From Apium graveolens (Eukaryota; Streptophyta; Magnoliopsida; Apiales; Apiaceae), in the NCBI RefSeq assembly GCF_009905375.1, contig NC_133656.1:236552396-236616395 (forward strand): DNA of 64,000 nucleotides, in the 5' to 3' direction. The notes beneath the pieces were generated by a model. That model made no database searches. It saw nothing but the letters and a program-made list of their open reading frames with translations, and was not told where the DNA came from. A program made the translations under genes and the position numbers. Positions 10,471 to 20,900 of the stretch are shown one piece after another; the stretch's first letter is position 1; every line of letters starts with the position of its first letter.

Positions 10471-10960
10471 TGTTATTCCCAGTGGACTAACAATGAGATT
10501 TACAGAAGGGGATTGAATGTAAATCTCAAAACTTTTTCAAGTTTTCAGCAGTTTCTAAGACTAAGTGTTTTGATGAACAAATGTGTGTGAATTGCTTTAA
10601 GCTAATACAGACAGATATATATTCAAGCACAAATGTAAAAAACACAAAGAACCTAAAACCTTTTCTGGTGGATATGTTGTTCCACCAGAGATGTGTTATT
10701 TCAGAAAATCTGTGAATCAAAGAATTGATCACAGCTGCTTCCTAGTACAAACTAGATGGTTTTCACTCTGGATTTTTCTAAACAGCTCTGGAAAACTCTC
10801 TATCTAATTACTAGCTGCTACTTGGTTTATATAACACCAAGTTTACAAGTGAAGACAAAACTATAAAATACAATTAAAAGATTCTTCACATGTTTCTTCT
10901 TCATTTCTCTATCCAATGCAATTTAGGTTTAGCCATGAATCTTTGAATACTTCCTTGTTT
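10471..10960 (-). repeat. 5' LTR of element 1, truncated
   Basis: Begins (plus sense) TGTTATTCCC next to the primer site and continues about 490 bases. A TTATATAA box at 10,828-10,835 is the probable LTR promoter. The expected upstream end (the sequence matching 1-107) is absent: at about 10,960 the LTR stops and integrase coding sequence of another element begins, so the 5' part of U3 is missing. Confidence 0.75.
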
Positions 10961-13377
10961 GCACCATAATTATGTGAAAGGACTGAGAAGTGACAATGGA
11001 ACAGAATTCAGAAATGCTATATTAAGTGGATTCTTCAAAGGCAAAGGCATTGTTCAAGAATTCTCAGCTGCCAGGACACCTCAACAAAATGGAGTAGTTG
11101 AAAGAAAGAATAGAACATTGGTTGAAGCTTCTAGAACAATGCTGCAAGATGTCAAGTTGCCAACAAGTTTCTGGGAAGAGGCTGTCAATACTGCATGTTA
11201 TACACAGAACAGATATCTCATTAACAAGGCACATGGAAAGTCACCCTACTCAATCATGTCCAAAAGAAAGCCTACTGTAAATCATCTTCTTGTGTTTGGA
11301 AGCAAGTGTTACATTTTGAAAGATAATTCCGAATATGTGGGAAAATTTGACTCAAAGGTCTTTGAAGCAATTTTTCTGGGATATTCACTGGAAAGAACAA
11401 CCTACAAAGTACATGTGACTAATCAAAAGAAGATTATGGAAAACACAGACATGACCTTTGATGATGACAAGTGTCCAGGCTTGGAATGCCTTGATAATAA
11501 AGAAGCTGAAGCCCTTACATTTGAAAACCTCAACATTGATAGTGATTCTGATGGAGAAGATGAAATCAATACACAATTAATGATGAATGAAGAGTCTACT
11601 GAACGAGGAAATCATGATAATGTAAGCTCATCTCAAACAACTGATCTTGATGGCACAAACTCAGAGGGAGAAAGAGAATAAGGATCTACCAGTCATACCA
11701 ATAATGAAGACACAAGTCAACAGACTCACACTAGGAAATGGGATAGAAGTCACACCAGAGAAGCAATTATTGGTGATCCTACTGCTGGTGTGAGGACTAG
11801 AAGTGCAACTACTAATGAGTGTCTACATGCATGTTTTCTTTCTCAAGCAGGGCCTAAGAAAATTGATGAAGCTTTGCTGGATCCTGACTGGATATCTGCC
11901 ATGCAGGAAGAGCTGAATCAGTTTGAAAGAAGCAAAGTCTGGAAATTAGTTCCTGCACCAAAGAACAGAAGCATTATTGGAATAAAATGGGTTTTCAAGA
12001 ACAAAATGGATGAAAATGGTATAGTCACCAGAAATAAAGCAAGGTTGGTTGCAAAAGGCTACTCACAAGAAGAAGGGATTGATTATGATGAACCTTTTGC
12101 TCCTGTTGCAAGACTTGAAGCTATAAGAATTTTTCTAGCATTTGCTGCACATTCATACTTTAAAGTGTATCAAATGGATGTCAAAAGTGCCTTTCTAAAT
12201 GGTGAGCTAGAAGAAGAAGTTTATGTGCAACAGCCTCCTGGCTTTGAGGATCCAAAATTTCCCAACTTTGTGTATAAGTTACTTAAGGCTCTATATGGAC
12301 TAAAACAGGCACCTAGAGCTTGTATGACACATTATCAGATTTTCTATTGAAGCATGGTTTTACTAGAGGAACCATAGACAAGACTCTCTTCTACAAAAAA
12401 CATGATGAAGATATGATCCTAGTTCAGATCTATGTAGATGATATTATCTTTGGTTCTACTAATGAGAAGTTGTGCCAAAGATTCTCCAAGCTTATGCAAA
12501 GTGAATATGAAATGAGTCTGATGGGGGAACTGAGTTACTTCCTTGGACTTCAAGTCAGTCAAAGAAGTGATGGTATCTTCATCAGCCAAACTAAATATGT
12601 CAAGGATCTTTTTGAAAAAGTTTAGAATGGTTGATTGTTCACCTGCATCTACACCTATGTCTACTGCAACAAGGTTGGATGAAGATAAAAAGGGCAAGAG
12701 TGTAGATATCTCAAGCTACAGAGGGATGATTAGATCATTGCTTTACTTGACATCAAGTAGACCAGACATCATTTTGCAACATATCTATGTGCAAGATTTC
12801 AAGCCAATCCAAAGGAATCATATTTGATGGCCGTATAGAGGATTTCCAGATATTTGATGGGAACTCCTAACTTGGGATTATGGTATCCTAAGGGAACTGG
12901 TTTTGAAGCTGTTGGATACACAGATGCAGATTGTGCTGGATGCAGGGTAACAGAAAAAGTACCAGTGGAAGCTGTCAATTTCTTGGACAAAGACTTGTAT
13001 CTTGGTACAGCAAGAAACAACAATTTGTATCAACTTCTACACCTGAAGCTGAATACATAGTTGCAGGGAGTTGTTGTGCTCAAGTGCTTTGGATTAGAAA
13101 TCAGCTAATGAGTTATGGCCTAGTGTTACACAAAATTCCTATCATGTGTGACAAAACTAGTGCTATATCTATAGTAGTTAATCCAGTTAATCATTCTAGG
13201 ATAAAACATATTGATGTGAGGTACCGTTTCATTAGAGAACATGCTACTAATGGTACCGTTGAGCTCATTTTTGTACCAACAGAAAAACAACTAGCTGACA
13301 TTTTTACTAAACCTTTGGATGAAGCAACTTTCACTAGACTTGTAGGTGAAATTGGAATGCTCAATGCTTCATCCTAA
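10959..13377 (+). pseudogene. Copia pol remnant: integrase, RT, RNase H (element 2)
   Basis: Integrase retains the second Asp (LRSDNGTEF) and the Glu (QQNGVVERKN) but lacks everything upstream. A TAA at 11,679-11,681 interrupts the frame, which then resumes unchanged through RT blocks [27 protein letters not shown] and [10 protein letters not shown]. Frameshifts occur near 12,318 (one base lost in the W codon of the usual APRAWYD), near 12,620, near 12,785 and near 12,950. The YVDD box (12,434-12,445), the RNase H SADW-like block (TDADCAG) and the C-terminus ELIFVPTEKQLADIFTKP are recognisable. All the catalytic RT blocks survive here, unlike element 1, but not in one frame. Confidence 0.92.
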
Positions 13378-13624
13378 GGCAAGAACTCAGCTAATGTTGT
13401 GCAATAGATTAATCTTCAGTAAATCAAAATTAATTTGATTTAATTGGAAATTAACTGAAATATGAATTATAAATATTTCAGAAATCTCTGTATATTTGTC
13501 TTTCAAATTTAATTAATTTGGAATCTTTCAAATTTTGAGTGAACTGCTTAGTTGTTAATTTACATCATTAACATGTAAAATTAACTCAAGGCACAATTAC
13601 AATAACCAAAAGTATCTAGAGAAC
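13378..13624 (+). other. Post-pol untranslated stretch of element 2
   Basis: AT-rich sequence between the pol stop and the dyad-repeat cluster. No ORF or motif was recognised. Confidence 0.5.
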
Positions 13625-14100
13625 AGAGTTCTCGATAAGTATAAAGTGACTTCTCGACAAGTCATTTTAGGACTTCTCGAGTGACTTCTAGATAAGTTCA
13701 AAATGACTTATCGACAAGTCCTTATAGAGTTCTCTAGTAGTATTCATTCACAGAGTTCTCTAAAAGTACAAACTTTAACTTATCAATAACTCAGAACTGA
13801 GATAATTTAAATTGATAAATTATTTTAGTAAAATACTTTTGGAAAATGCATTCTAATTTTATTTTGAATTTATTCAAGTAAAAGTTAGAATTAATTCAGT
13901 CCACTTTTGGGGACAAACTGGGTATTTATTTGACATTTCGATAAGTCAAGTTTGAGTTCTCTATGAGAGTGATTTAAAATGACTTCTCGATATGTACTTC
14001 ACTTCTCTAAATGACTTCTCGATGACAAGCTCCAAATGTCTATTTTTGAGTTCTCGACAAGTCATCTTCTTTCACTATAAATACCCAGACCTCTCGATTA
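13625..14100 (+). repeat. Dyad-repeat cluster, ACTTCTCGA-AAGT type (element 2)
   Basis: At least ten exact or near copies of a motif best written GACTTCTCGAYAAGTC lie here (for example at 13,629, 13,652, 13,672, 13,704, 13,934, 13,981, 14,019 and 14,050). Each is itself a dyad (GACTT...AAGTC), and they occur with degenerate half-sites such as GAGTTCTCTA. None were noticed outside this element. The position, just downstream of pol, is the same as that of the TCAACGGATA cluster in element 1, but the sequence is unrelated. Confidence 0.85.
14076..14083 (+). promoter_or_regulatory. TATA box next to the element 2 dyad cluster
   Basis: TATAAATA preceded by CAC and followed by CCC sits 15-30 bases after the last strong dyad copy. 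It is a textbook plant TATA context. A second candidate, TATAAAT, is at 14,618-14,624, about 94 bases before the ATG at 14,718, with a CT-rich leader in between. Promoter function is inferred. Confidence 0.45.
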
Positions 14101-14717
14101 ATATGAACTTGGAATTTTTTTTAATTCTAAGAAAACTGAATATTTATTACTTTATATCCTCAATATATGAAGTTAATAAATAACAGATCAAAAGAAGCAA
14201 AAAGTATAAAAGTTGAACAAATTTAATTCATAAATTCTGTTCAGAAAAATATTTTTGACATACTGTGTCTCTAATTTCTCTGACTTATTGACGCATTTAC
14301 ATACTCTTGTGATTTCTTGTTGATGTGAAAATAGGTTAGTCTAATGTTGGTAGACTAGTACATTATTTATGTTGTTTTGAGTATGCTGATAGTGGTTAAA
14401 TTATTTGACTATATGTTGATAGGAGTAGTTATTTTTTGTAGGGAGTACTTGTTTATTTGCATGGGGAATAGTTATTCTAAATAGTGAACTAATAGTCTTG
14501 AGTACTTGCATTGGGAATAGTAACTAGTCTTTTCTAACTGTCAAATGTGCTTATGTGATTATTACTCTTATTATCCGGGTAACTCAAGAGTCTATTGGTT
14601 TCTATTTTTACTCCCTTTATAAATTAAAATGCTTCACTCTTTATCATTCATCACTCTCCTATTCTCAACAAACATCTGATTTCAAACTCACCTCTTGTTC
14701 ATCTCTCTCTTTCTCTA

Positions 14718-15087
14718 ATGGATGCCCCGATCTTTTACAGACTTAATCATGGAGCTTATGAGCCTGTTCATCATTTAGATGAAGATCAAATTTACTTTGA
14801 TCCCTTCGGGCTCCCTGTCCGTCTCAAGAAGGTTATTTGTAGCCCCTTTGATATTCCAAGAGAGATCTTTGATAAACTCTCATGGGATGATCAACTCAGC
14901 ATCCTTTGTCTTTAAGATGGAAGTCTCTCTCGAGCAGGAGAGACGTGCAAGAGTAGTTGAGCAGCAACGCCTTGCTGCTCTAGAGTTGCAGGAGAGAATC
15001 ATTTCTCTTACACACTCCATGTACAAAGCTTATCAATGCAGGGCAAGGAGGTTGGAGGCAGAGAAGAAGAAGTCCAAACTAGAGTAG
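14718..15087 (+). pseudogene. Small post-pol ORF of element 2, frameshifted
   Basis: The first frame (14,718-14,915) encodes a 65-residue acidic/aromatic peptide. A second, overlapping frame continues from about 14,916 to 15,087 with a Glu/Arg/Leu-rich coiled-coil segment (EQERRARVVEQQRLAALELQ). Read together they look like one ~120-residue protein with a single frameshift near 14,912. It has a TATA-like box (14,618), a CT-rich leader, and an AATGAAAA polyadenylation-like signal near 15,143. The sequence is not similar to any family I recognise. It occupies the slot that the giant additional ORF takes in element 1. Confidence 0.4.
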
Positions 15088-15678
15088 TTAGGATTAGGAT
15101 TTATTTTTTGAATCTATGTCTTAATGTACTCTGTTTCTATTATTAATGAAAATTCAAATTCTTCTCTAAGAATTCTTTTGTTTGTGTAATGATTCCTATG
15201 TGCTTATATCTGTATTGAATATTGTCTTCTCTGCAATAATGCTTGAAACTAAAATATCTTACAATATCTTTATCTAACGAAACTCAAAAAGGGGGACATT
15301 TGTTCAACGCATTACAGGTTCAACATAACAGGGAATTCAAATAATCTATCCACAGGTATTAGTGCTAAAACTGCAGCTAAAACATTTCAAAACTAAACTG
15401 CAGTTCACCAAAGCACAGCAACACAAACACAAACTCAAACACAATCCCACTCAGGTAACTCCCAAAAGGAACCTGTTTTATAAAAGGACAAAATCCCCAG
15501 AATGTTCTCCAGTTGTTTTGTTGTTTGAGAAAAAGGAAATGGTATCACAAACATGGAAACTTATCAATTTTTCATGAATATAACTCGTGCACTTTCATGT
15601 GCAAAACAATCTTAACGGACTGATAAGTTTGAGGGTAGTACTCCTACGGGGGAGCTATCTAAATCCTCTCCAATTCAA

Positions 15679-15999
15679 TTGGAGGTTCCTCATGAAGGAA
15701 CAACTCCCCTCATAACCCTAGCAGAAATTGCCTCTACAGTTGAAGTTAGGAGTACAATTGCCCATGATCCTGTCATAGGGGAGGCAAGCTTAGCACATTC
15801 AAGTGTCAGTGTGTTGCAAGACACACAAGAGTTTGAGGCTGGTGCACATGACAGTAACCTAGTCAAATCCCCTCCAATTCAATTGGAGGTTCCCACTACA
15901 AGTGGAGGACAACACACTGTCATAACCACAGAGCAATCTGTGAGTCAAACTGTGACCTCAGTCATAGATGCTTATGCACTCACTATTCTGGTCAAATGA
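15679..15999 (+). CDS. Unrecognised ORF in the 3' region of element 2
   Basis: A 106-codon open frame rich in Thr, Val and Ser with no recognised domain. It lies between a GGGGGA tract at 15,290 and the polypurine tract. Two ~25-bp direct repeats, at 15,665-15,690 and 15,869-15,894, each contain the perfect palindrome CTCCAATTCAATTGGAG and flank most of the ORF. It may be a leftover of a longer additional ORF. Coding status is doubtful. Confidence 0.25.
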   Translation: MEVPHEGTTPLITLAEIASTVEVRSTIAHDPVIGEASLAHSSVSVLQDTQEFEAGAHDSNLVKSPPIQLEVPTTSGGQHTVITTEQSVSQTVTSVIDAYALTILVK

Positions 16000-16646
16000 G
16001 TATGATTAGCCCTATATGGATTTCCCTAATCATATGATCACAGATTAACTCTTCTCAGCCACCTCTTATTTCTGTAGGACAAACAACAAATGAGCCTATC
16101 ATGTGAGAATGTGAGAAAAGATTGAGAGAATCACAGAAAATAAGAGAGGCAGGATCTTTCTTGGCAAAAGGAAAGGTAGATGAGTGTCTGGATTTAGAAA
16201 TCCTTGTGAGGTTACTCTGACTCTTAAAAGTCATGAGGATAGTGCAGTGAGAAGTAGTGAGACTACTTATTCAAAATAACAAAGAGTTTAGGAATTTCCT
16301 ATTCTATTCTACTTGATAAACTCATCACTACAGACTTCGCTAAAACTTGAAGCTGCTGACAGTGTTCTAAATGAATATGGTCAAAAGCTTGAACAATGTG
16401 CATCTAGCTGGATCTTTCTTCCTGAAGATAATGTGAAAAAGGGGTAGAATATATCCAAATGCTAAAACAGCTGATAGATGTTGCCAGATAATAATATTCT
16501 TTTCTTGATAGGGGGAGAAGGAAGAATAAATTAAAATGCAACTCACAAAAGAAGATCAGATGGGAAAATTGGGTTCTTGAGTTCTGCATTTAGATAAAGT
16601 TTTGACATCATCAATCAGAACTTGTGCATAATTTCATAATGAACAA
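16000..16646 (+). other. 3' untranslated region of element 2
   Basis: No sustained ORF. Gag- or pol-like sequence was not seen. A GGGGGAGA tract at 16,510 is a weaker copy of the true polypurine tract. Confidence 0.5.
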
Positions 16647-16658
16647 GTTGGGGGAGAT
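16647..16658 (+). other. Polypurine tract of element 2
   Basis: GTTGGGGGAGAT immediately precedes the TG that starts the LTR. Same form as the tract of element 1. Confidence 0.8.
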
Positions 16659-16926
16659 TGTAATATATAATAGATGATGTCAAAGATTACTGGAGCTAAC
16701 AATGTCATTAGCATCTATGATTTGAGTGGAAGATTATTGAATAGTTATTTTCAGTAATCAGTTAAGCTTGGGGCCAACCCTAAGTTAGTTGTATTGTTAT
16801 CTAAATTTGTATTATGTACTTGTAACACTTAAAGTCTATAAAAATGCAAAGGAGTAGACTGGAGTCTTTTTTCTAAAATAGTATAGACAATAGATAGAGA
16901 ATATAGGTGTATTGGATAATATAACA
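16659..16926 (+). repeat. 3' LTR of element 2 (short, ~268 bp)
   Basis: Starts TGTAATAT after the purine tract; a TATAAAAA box lies at 16,837. The likely end is ATATAACA at 16,926, which mirrors the start as an imperfect inverted repeat (7 of 8). The matching 5' LTR is not in the window, so the right boundary rests on the terminal repeat alone. Confidence 0.55.
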
Positions 16927-17926
16927 TTTAAAAATAATAAGAAAAAACACACAAGATATAGTATGTAAAAAAGGGAGTTTCACATGGACAGTCTTTGGCA
17001 ATTAGTGTATGCTGGTTATTCGATTTCAGAATGTCGATTAACATTATTATGTATTACAGGAAGCAGAAGTGTAATAAACCGCGTCCAACTTCTCTATGCT
17101 TATACTGGAATACCAAGTTTAGAATGGTAACTCTGTTCATAAATCTTGATTTAAATTCTTATTATGTATTGTTGATCAATTTGCTTTGACGAGCATTGGC
17201 CCTATGGTTACAGAGAAACTAGTTGAGGAGCTTATACAGATGTTCAATCTTCCTTTTGTTGATTGTTGTTTTTTGTGTCAGAATGTGTTGATATGAAAGC
17301 GCAGAGGCAAGTACAGTAAACACCCTGCAGAATCAGTAGCAGCAGAGGAGAAATATCTCTAGTAGCAGTAATTTGACATGAGCCTTTAAATATAAATATC
17401 AGTCTTCTACCAATTATATTCGTTCATTACTCTTGGCTTTTGTCGACTTTAAAAACTTAGAGAAAAATAGGGAATCTAAATAGCGATAAAAAGGTTAAAT
17501 CAATTATCTTTCCTTTGTCCCTCTGGTATCCACCATAACAATATGTCATAATGTCATATATTATATATGTAAAAATACCTGTGAAACAGCCTTTATGATC
17601 CCTGATGATTCCAGTCTTAACAATCCCTGAGTGCACCTCATTGGTAGTAACATTTTCTTTCCTTTCCTGTAAGATTCCAACAAAACATTCTGAGGAGATC
17701 CAGTAACATTTTTCTTTATGTCAGCACAAAATACTTATCATTCGCTTCTTGGATATCGCGTACTGCTATAAGTTTGTTGTTTAAAATTTTGAAGATAAAA
17801 CCGCCATCATCTAAGAAAGTTAATACATGTATAAAGCTAGCAAACTATTGACTGATTCCATAGATATATGCATTAATTTGTACATATTTCGCTAGCATCC
17901 TTTCAGTAGTTGTGTTTAATTGATAG
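16927..17926 (+). other. Unassigned DNA with exon-like scraps
   Basis: No gene was identified. Two stretches read like spliced exons: 17,059-17,123 (after TTACAG, ending before GTAACT, with peptide GSRSVINRVQLLYAYTG) and about 17,185-17,290 (peptide including MVTEKLVEELIQMF). On the minus strand about 17,580-17,720 is open with protein-like composition (NVTTNEVHSGIVKTG). I cannot name the parent genes. Confidence 0.3.
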
Positions 17927-18225
17927 AAAAGACTTGCTTCCAAGGATTAAAAGATCAGCAAGAACTTCTATGTCAGAGGTGATGGCACTGTAAGTTGTAA
18001 TTTGCATGTACAGTTCTAGTGCTAGTGTGAAAAAGCTCTTCTAAGCCACCTTTTTTTGCTTTCTGAGCCCATTTTTATTGAACTGTATGTATGATCCCAG
18101 CGCGCATTCTACTTTTCTGAAGAGTTCTTGGGAAATTTGGTCGAGGAAAATGGATTCGATACCAAAGAGCACAGTTTATGCTACAAGCAAGTGGGAAATC
18201 GTTCACGAGAACTAGTAATGAATCG
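17927..18225 (+). pseudogene. Fragment of METTL-type tRNA m3C methyltransferase
   Basis: Two exons with their intron are preserved. Exon A (17,927-17,989) ends KISKNFYVRGDGT before GTAAGT. Exon B (18,101-18,225) follows CCCAG and reads RAFYFSEEFLGNLVEENGFD, then KQVGNRSRELVMNR before GTTAGT. The join GDGT-RAFYFS and the block NRSRELVMNR are hallmarks of the C-terminal part of plant METTL2/6 (TRM140-like) methyltransferases, which make 3-methylcytidine in tRNA anticodon loops. An in-frame TAA lies in exon A, probably a former Gln codon. The SAM-binding N-terminal domain and the last exon are absent. Retention of the intron means it arrived as genomic DNA, not as a retrocopy. Confidence 0.7.
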
Positions 18226-18651
18226 GTTAGTCAGCATATGATCCTATTTTAGATTAAAATTGTGTTGGTTTTATTAATATAGGTTACTGGTGTAGTCAGT
18301 AGCAAAACAGAACTAGGCTTCCTACTTATGTGATGCATTTCTAAATAGTAATAGTAAATATGTAGTCTACTAAATTGCATGAGTTTTATTACTTCTTAAC
18401 TTCAACTTATGTAGGAGGCTTGGAAAGTATTTTTCTATTACTTTTATGAGGCACTCGTCCTATGAGTTGTTGGGTAAGATAATCATTTTAACCTGAATTC
18501 AGGCTGCTGTTAAGCACCAGAATTCTTAAGCAACGCCTCCCATTCTCTTTTACTTTTTCAGAAAATTTACGTGTAGTATGTTTTACCTTACAGGTTCATC
18601 AGAGGAAAATGTTATGGGAAGACCGGGATTGATGCTCTTGGAATTGCTAAG

Positions 18652-18702
18652 GTGAATGGCCCGGTATTGGTTGAAGATACATGCCTGTGTTTCAATTCTC
18701 TG
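18652..18702 (+). pseudogene. Fragment of inosine triphosphate pyrophosphatase (ITPA)
   Basis: Seventeen codons read VNGPVLVEDTCLCFNSL, nearly identical to the conserved ITPase block VNGPVLVEDTCLCFNAL that shapes the nucleotide pocket. This family hydrolyses ITP/dITP/XTP to monophosphates. Homology is not evident on either side: upstream codons (GKCYGKTGIDALGIAK) and downstream codons (ELDEIELDEIHRAI) do not fit the enzyme. It is a single-exon scrap embedded among other gene pieces. Confidence 0.65.
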
Positions 18703-18879
18703 ATCGCAGGACCTACTGAGTTGGATGAAATAGAGTTGGATGAAATACACAGGGCCATACTGAAGATGGAAATGGAGCTGCTGGTACTCCTCTGATCGCA
18801 GGGCCTAGCACTTAGTTGTGTTTGTTGCGTTTCAACTAGTTAAGTACTATTGTGGTTGGTTACAAAAAGACCATGATTT

Positions 18880-19480
18880 ATAGTAGATTACGTTATTGGA
18901 AGACTTGTATGTTTAAGGAATATTGCTAGGAAGACTTGTATGCTTAAGTAATATTGCTTTGACTGGTTGTATGGATGAAAATGCCTTTTGAGGCTTAAGT
19001 AATGTTGCTTGGTATTTATTTTGGAAATGCAATATTCAGGAGGTCTATTTTTAATTTTTTTCTGATGGTGTTGCAATAGGCTCAAACTATGTTGTAGTAG
19101 GTACTAAATATGTTGTAGATAATTAACCTTTTGTAACATAAAAGATGTTGCTATAGGTGTGTTGCCATAGGTAAACACTGGGTTCCCAAGTTGGCCCTAT
19201 CTGTGGGGCCCACATTCCTGAAAGAAATTCTAAGATCTATTGTAACACACTTAGTATGTTACTATAGCGACCAAGGTATGTTGTTATTGATATCTATTGT
19301 AACATGATATGCTATGTTGTAATAGAATAGCTGTTGTGTTGCTATTGATACCTATACTAACTAGCTAGGGGTCAACATAACTTTGATGTTGTCTTAACCC
19401 TTTTTGGGCCTTTAGAAACATTTTTCCGGGTCTATAGCAACACAGTTTGGGTGTTGCTTTAAGCAATCTATGGCATAGTG
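18880..19480. repeat. TGTTGC/CTATAG short-motif region
   Basis: About fifteen loose copies of TGTTG(C/T)NATAG, plus its complement CTATAGCAACA, are scattered over 600 bases (for example 19,068, 19,144, 19,158, 19,312, 19,334, 19,432). Such diverged dispersed repeats are typical of the subterminal regions of plant CACTA or Mutator elements. No terminal inverted repeat was found at either edge, so the element type is open. Confidence 0.5.
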
Positions 19481-19498
19481 CCGGTAATTTTCTAGGTC

Positions 19499-20900
19499 AT
19501 GGAAGAAGAACCGACGGCTCCAGCGACTGCATCTCGCCGTTCGGTTAGTCACAATTTCCACTTCTCATTCCTTACTCAAATTATATATATGTGTGTGTGT
19601 GTATTTTTATATGTATTTGAAACGCTAATTGTGTGTTAATTTCGGTTTTGAACAGAAAACACCTAGGGTTTTGGTGTACGGTAAGAGTGTAGTCGATGTT
19701 CAGAGCCCCGAACGAGACAATTCGTTCGATGATTTCGAAGAACCTCGTCCGAAAACTAGCAAGTGTAGCCGTGTCGCCGGAGAGGCTTCGGTTCCGGAAC
19801 CAGGAAGCTACAATAGTTTAATTGGTATAAATTATGTTAACGATTGCTCTGATAAAGGTGGGTTTAAAGAGTCCGCGGTTTTAAATCCGCTGTATCAGAG
19901 TGAAGGTGATAGCTCGAACAGAAATGGTGAGGAGGTAGGTGGTTTGGGTAGTGACGCTGAAGGAGGCGTTTGTATGTATATCTAGGAGGGATGTGTTTCT
20001 GGATTGACTGGGATTGTGAAGGAAGTGGCTGGGAAAGTGCAGAACATGGATGTTAATGGTGCACCCGTAGTGTTTGAGGAAATGCATGATCCAGAAAAGG
20101 TGGATAATTCGAATGTGTGTTTGGATGGTGATAGTCTGGGAGTTAAGGAAGATTCCAGGTCTGGTTTGGGTAGTGATTTTAAGCAGAAGGGGAACATTTC
20201 TCTGGAGACAAGGGGCCAGGATGTCGACACAGAGATGGGAGGTGTTTCTAATAATTCAGTTGTTGGTTTTGTATTTGTATTGACACGTAGGTTTTAAGAT
20301 GGTTGTATTTGTATTAACTAGTTGAGCATGTAGGTTTTTACATCCGGATCTACAAGCCCCGGAGGGTAATAAAGTTGTGATGAAGAGACATAATAAGGAG
20401 CCGAAGAAGCAGCTGTACGAGTACTGGGTCACGGGGAACTGCGTCTATGGTCATTAATGCAAGAACTTGCATTCATGGTACTATGGAGATGGGTTTACGA
20501 TGTTGGCTAAGTTAGAAGGGCATACTAAGGTATAAACTGAATTATTATTATTTTTTGTTGCTGTCTTGTATTAGGTTGATTTGCTTATTTATTTCTGGCA
20601 TTTTGATAGGCTGTTACAGGGGTTGCTCTACCTTCTGGTTCTGACATGTTATATTCGATCAACAAGGACAAATCTATGCGGGTTTGGAATTTCCATATTG
20701 GTCAGGTGTGTGTTGTTTTAATGTAAATTTGAAAAAACATGTAAGCTTGGTATATTTAATGGTGTATATGCATGATTTATAAACAAGTATTTATCTGTAT
20801 GGGAATGCAGTGTGGTGAAGTTGTCAACTTTGGTGATGAATGTGGATGTTTGATGAGTGAAGGTCCATGTATCTTTGTTGGATTGCCAAATGCTATAAAG
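19499..20900 (+). pseudogene. CCCH zinc-finger/WD40 (ZFWD-like) pseudogene
   Basis: Gene structure is preserved but broken. Exon 1 is 19,499-19,543 (MEEEPTAPATASRRS); exon 2 starts at 19,656 (KTPRVLVYGKSVVDV) and is open to TAG 19,983, continuing in the same frame to 20,297. About 20,345-20,530 holds the CCCH finger: the family's first Cys is Tyr (QLYEYWVTGNCVYGH), and a TAA follows GH before CKNLHSW. Two more exons, ending at 20,900, carry the start of the WD40 propeller (AVTGVALPSGSDMLYSINKD; CGCLMSEGPCIFVGLPNAIK). Plant ZFWD proteins pair one or two CCCH fingers with about seven WD repeats; here only the first ones remain. Stops, the lost zinc ligand and the truncation show it cannot encode the normal protein. 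Confidence 0.75.

Larger units (their letters stand above)
1..10960 (-). mobile_element. Ty1/copia retrotransposon, SIRE/Maximus-like (element 1)
   Basis: A minus-strand LTR element runs from the window edge to about 10,960. In element order it shows a 5' LTR piece, an initiator-Met tRNA primer site, a long gag with two CCHC knuckles, a protease, integrase, a truncated reverse transcriptase with RNase H, a large additional ORF, a polypurine tract, and the first 107 bases of the 3' LTR. The domain order (integrase before RT) is that of Ty1/copia. The ~740-residue gag and the extra ORF after pol point to the SIRE/Maximus lineage, which is an inference from architecture. The copy is dead: in-frame stops in gag and the extra ORF, frameshifts around protease, and loss of half of RT. 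The two LTR pieces do not overlap, so their identity cannot be measured here. Confidence 0.9.
10961..16926 (+). mobile_element. Second Ty1/copia element, 3' part only (element 2)
   Basis: A plus-strand copia element entered in mid-integrase at about 10,961. It continues through reverse transcriptase and RNase H to 13,377, then a ~3.3-kb post-pol region with dyad repeats and small ORFs, a polypurine tract at 16,647-16,658, and a short 3' LTR. The 5' half is missing or lies beyond the window's left edge, split off by element 1. At protein level its pol resembles element 1 (shared KRKPT, VQIYVDDIIFGST and IADIFTKPLDE-type blocks), so both belong to related lineages. Confidence 0.85.
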
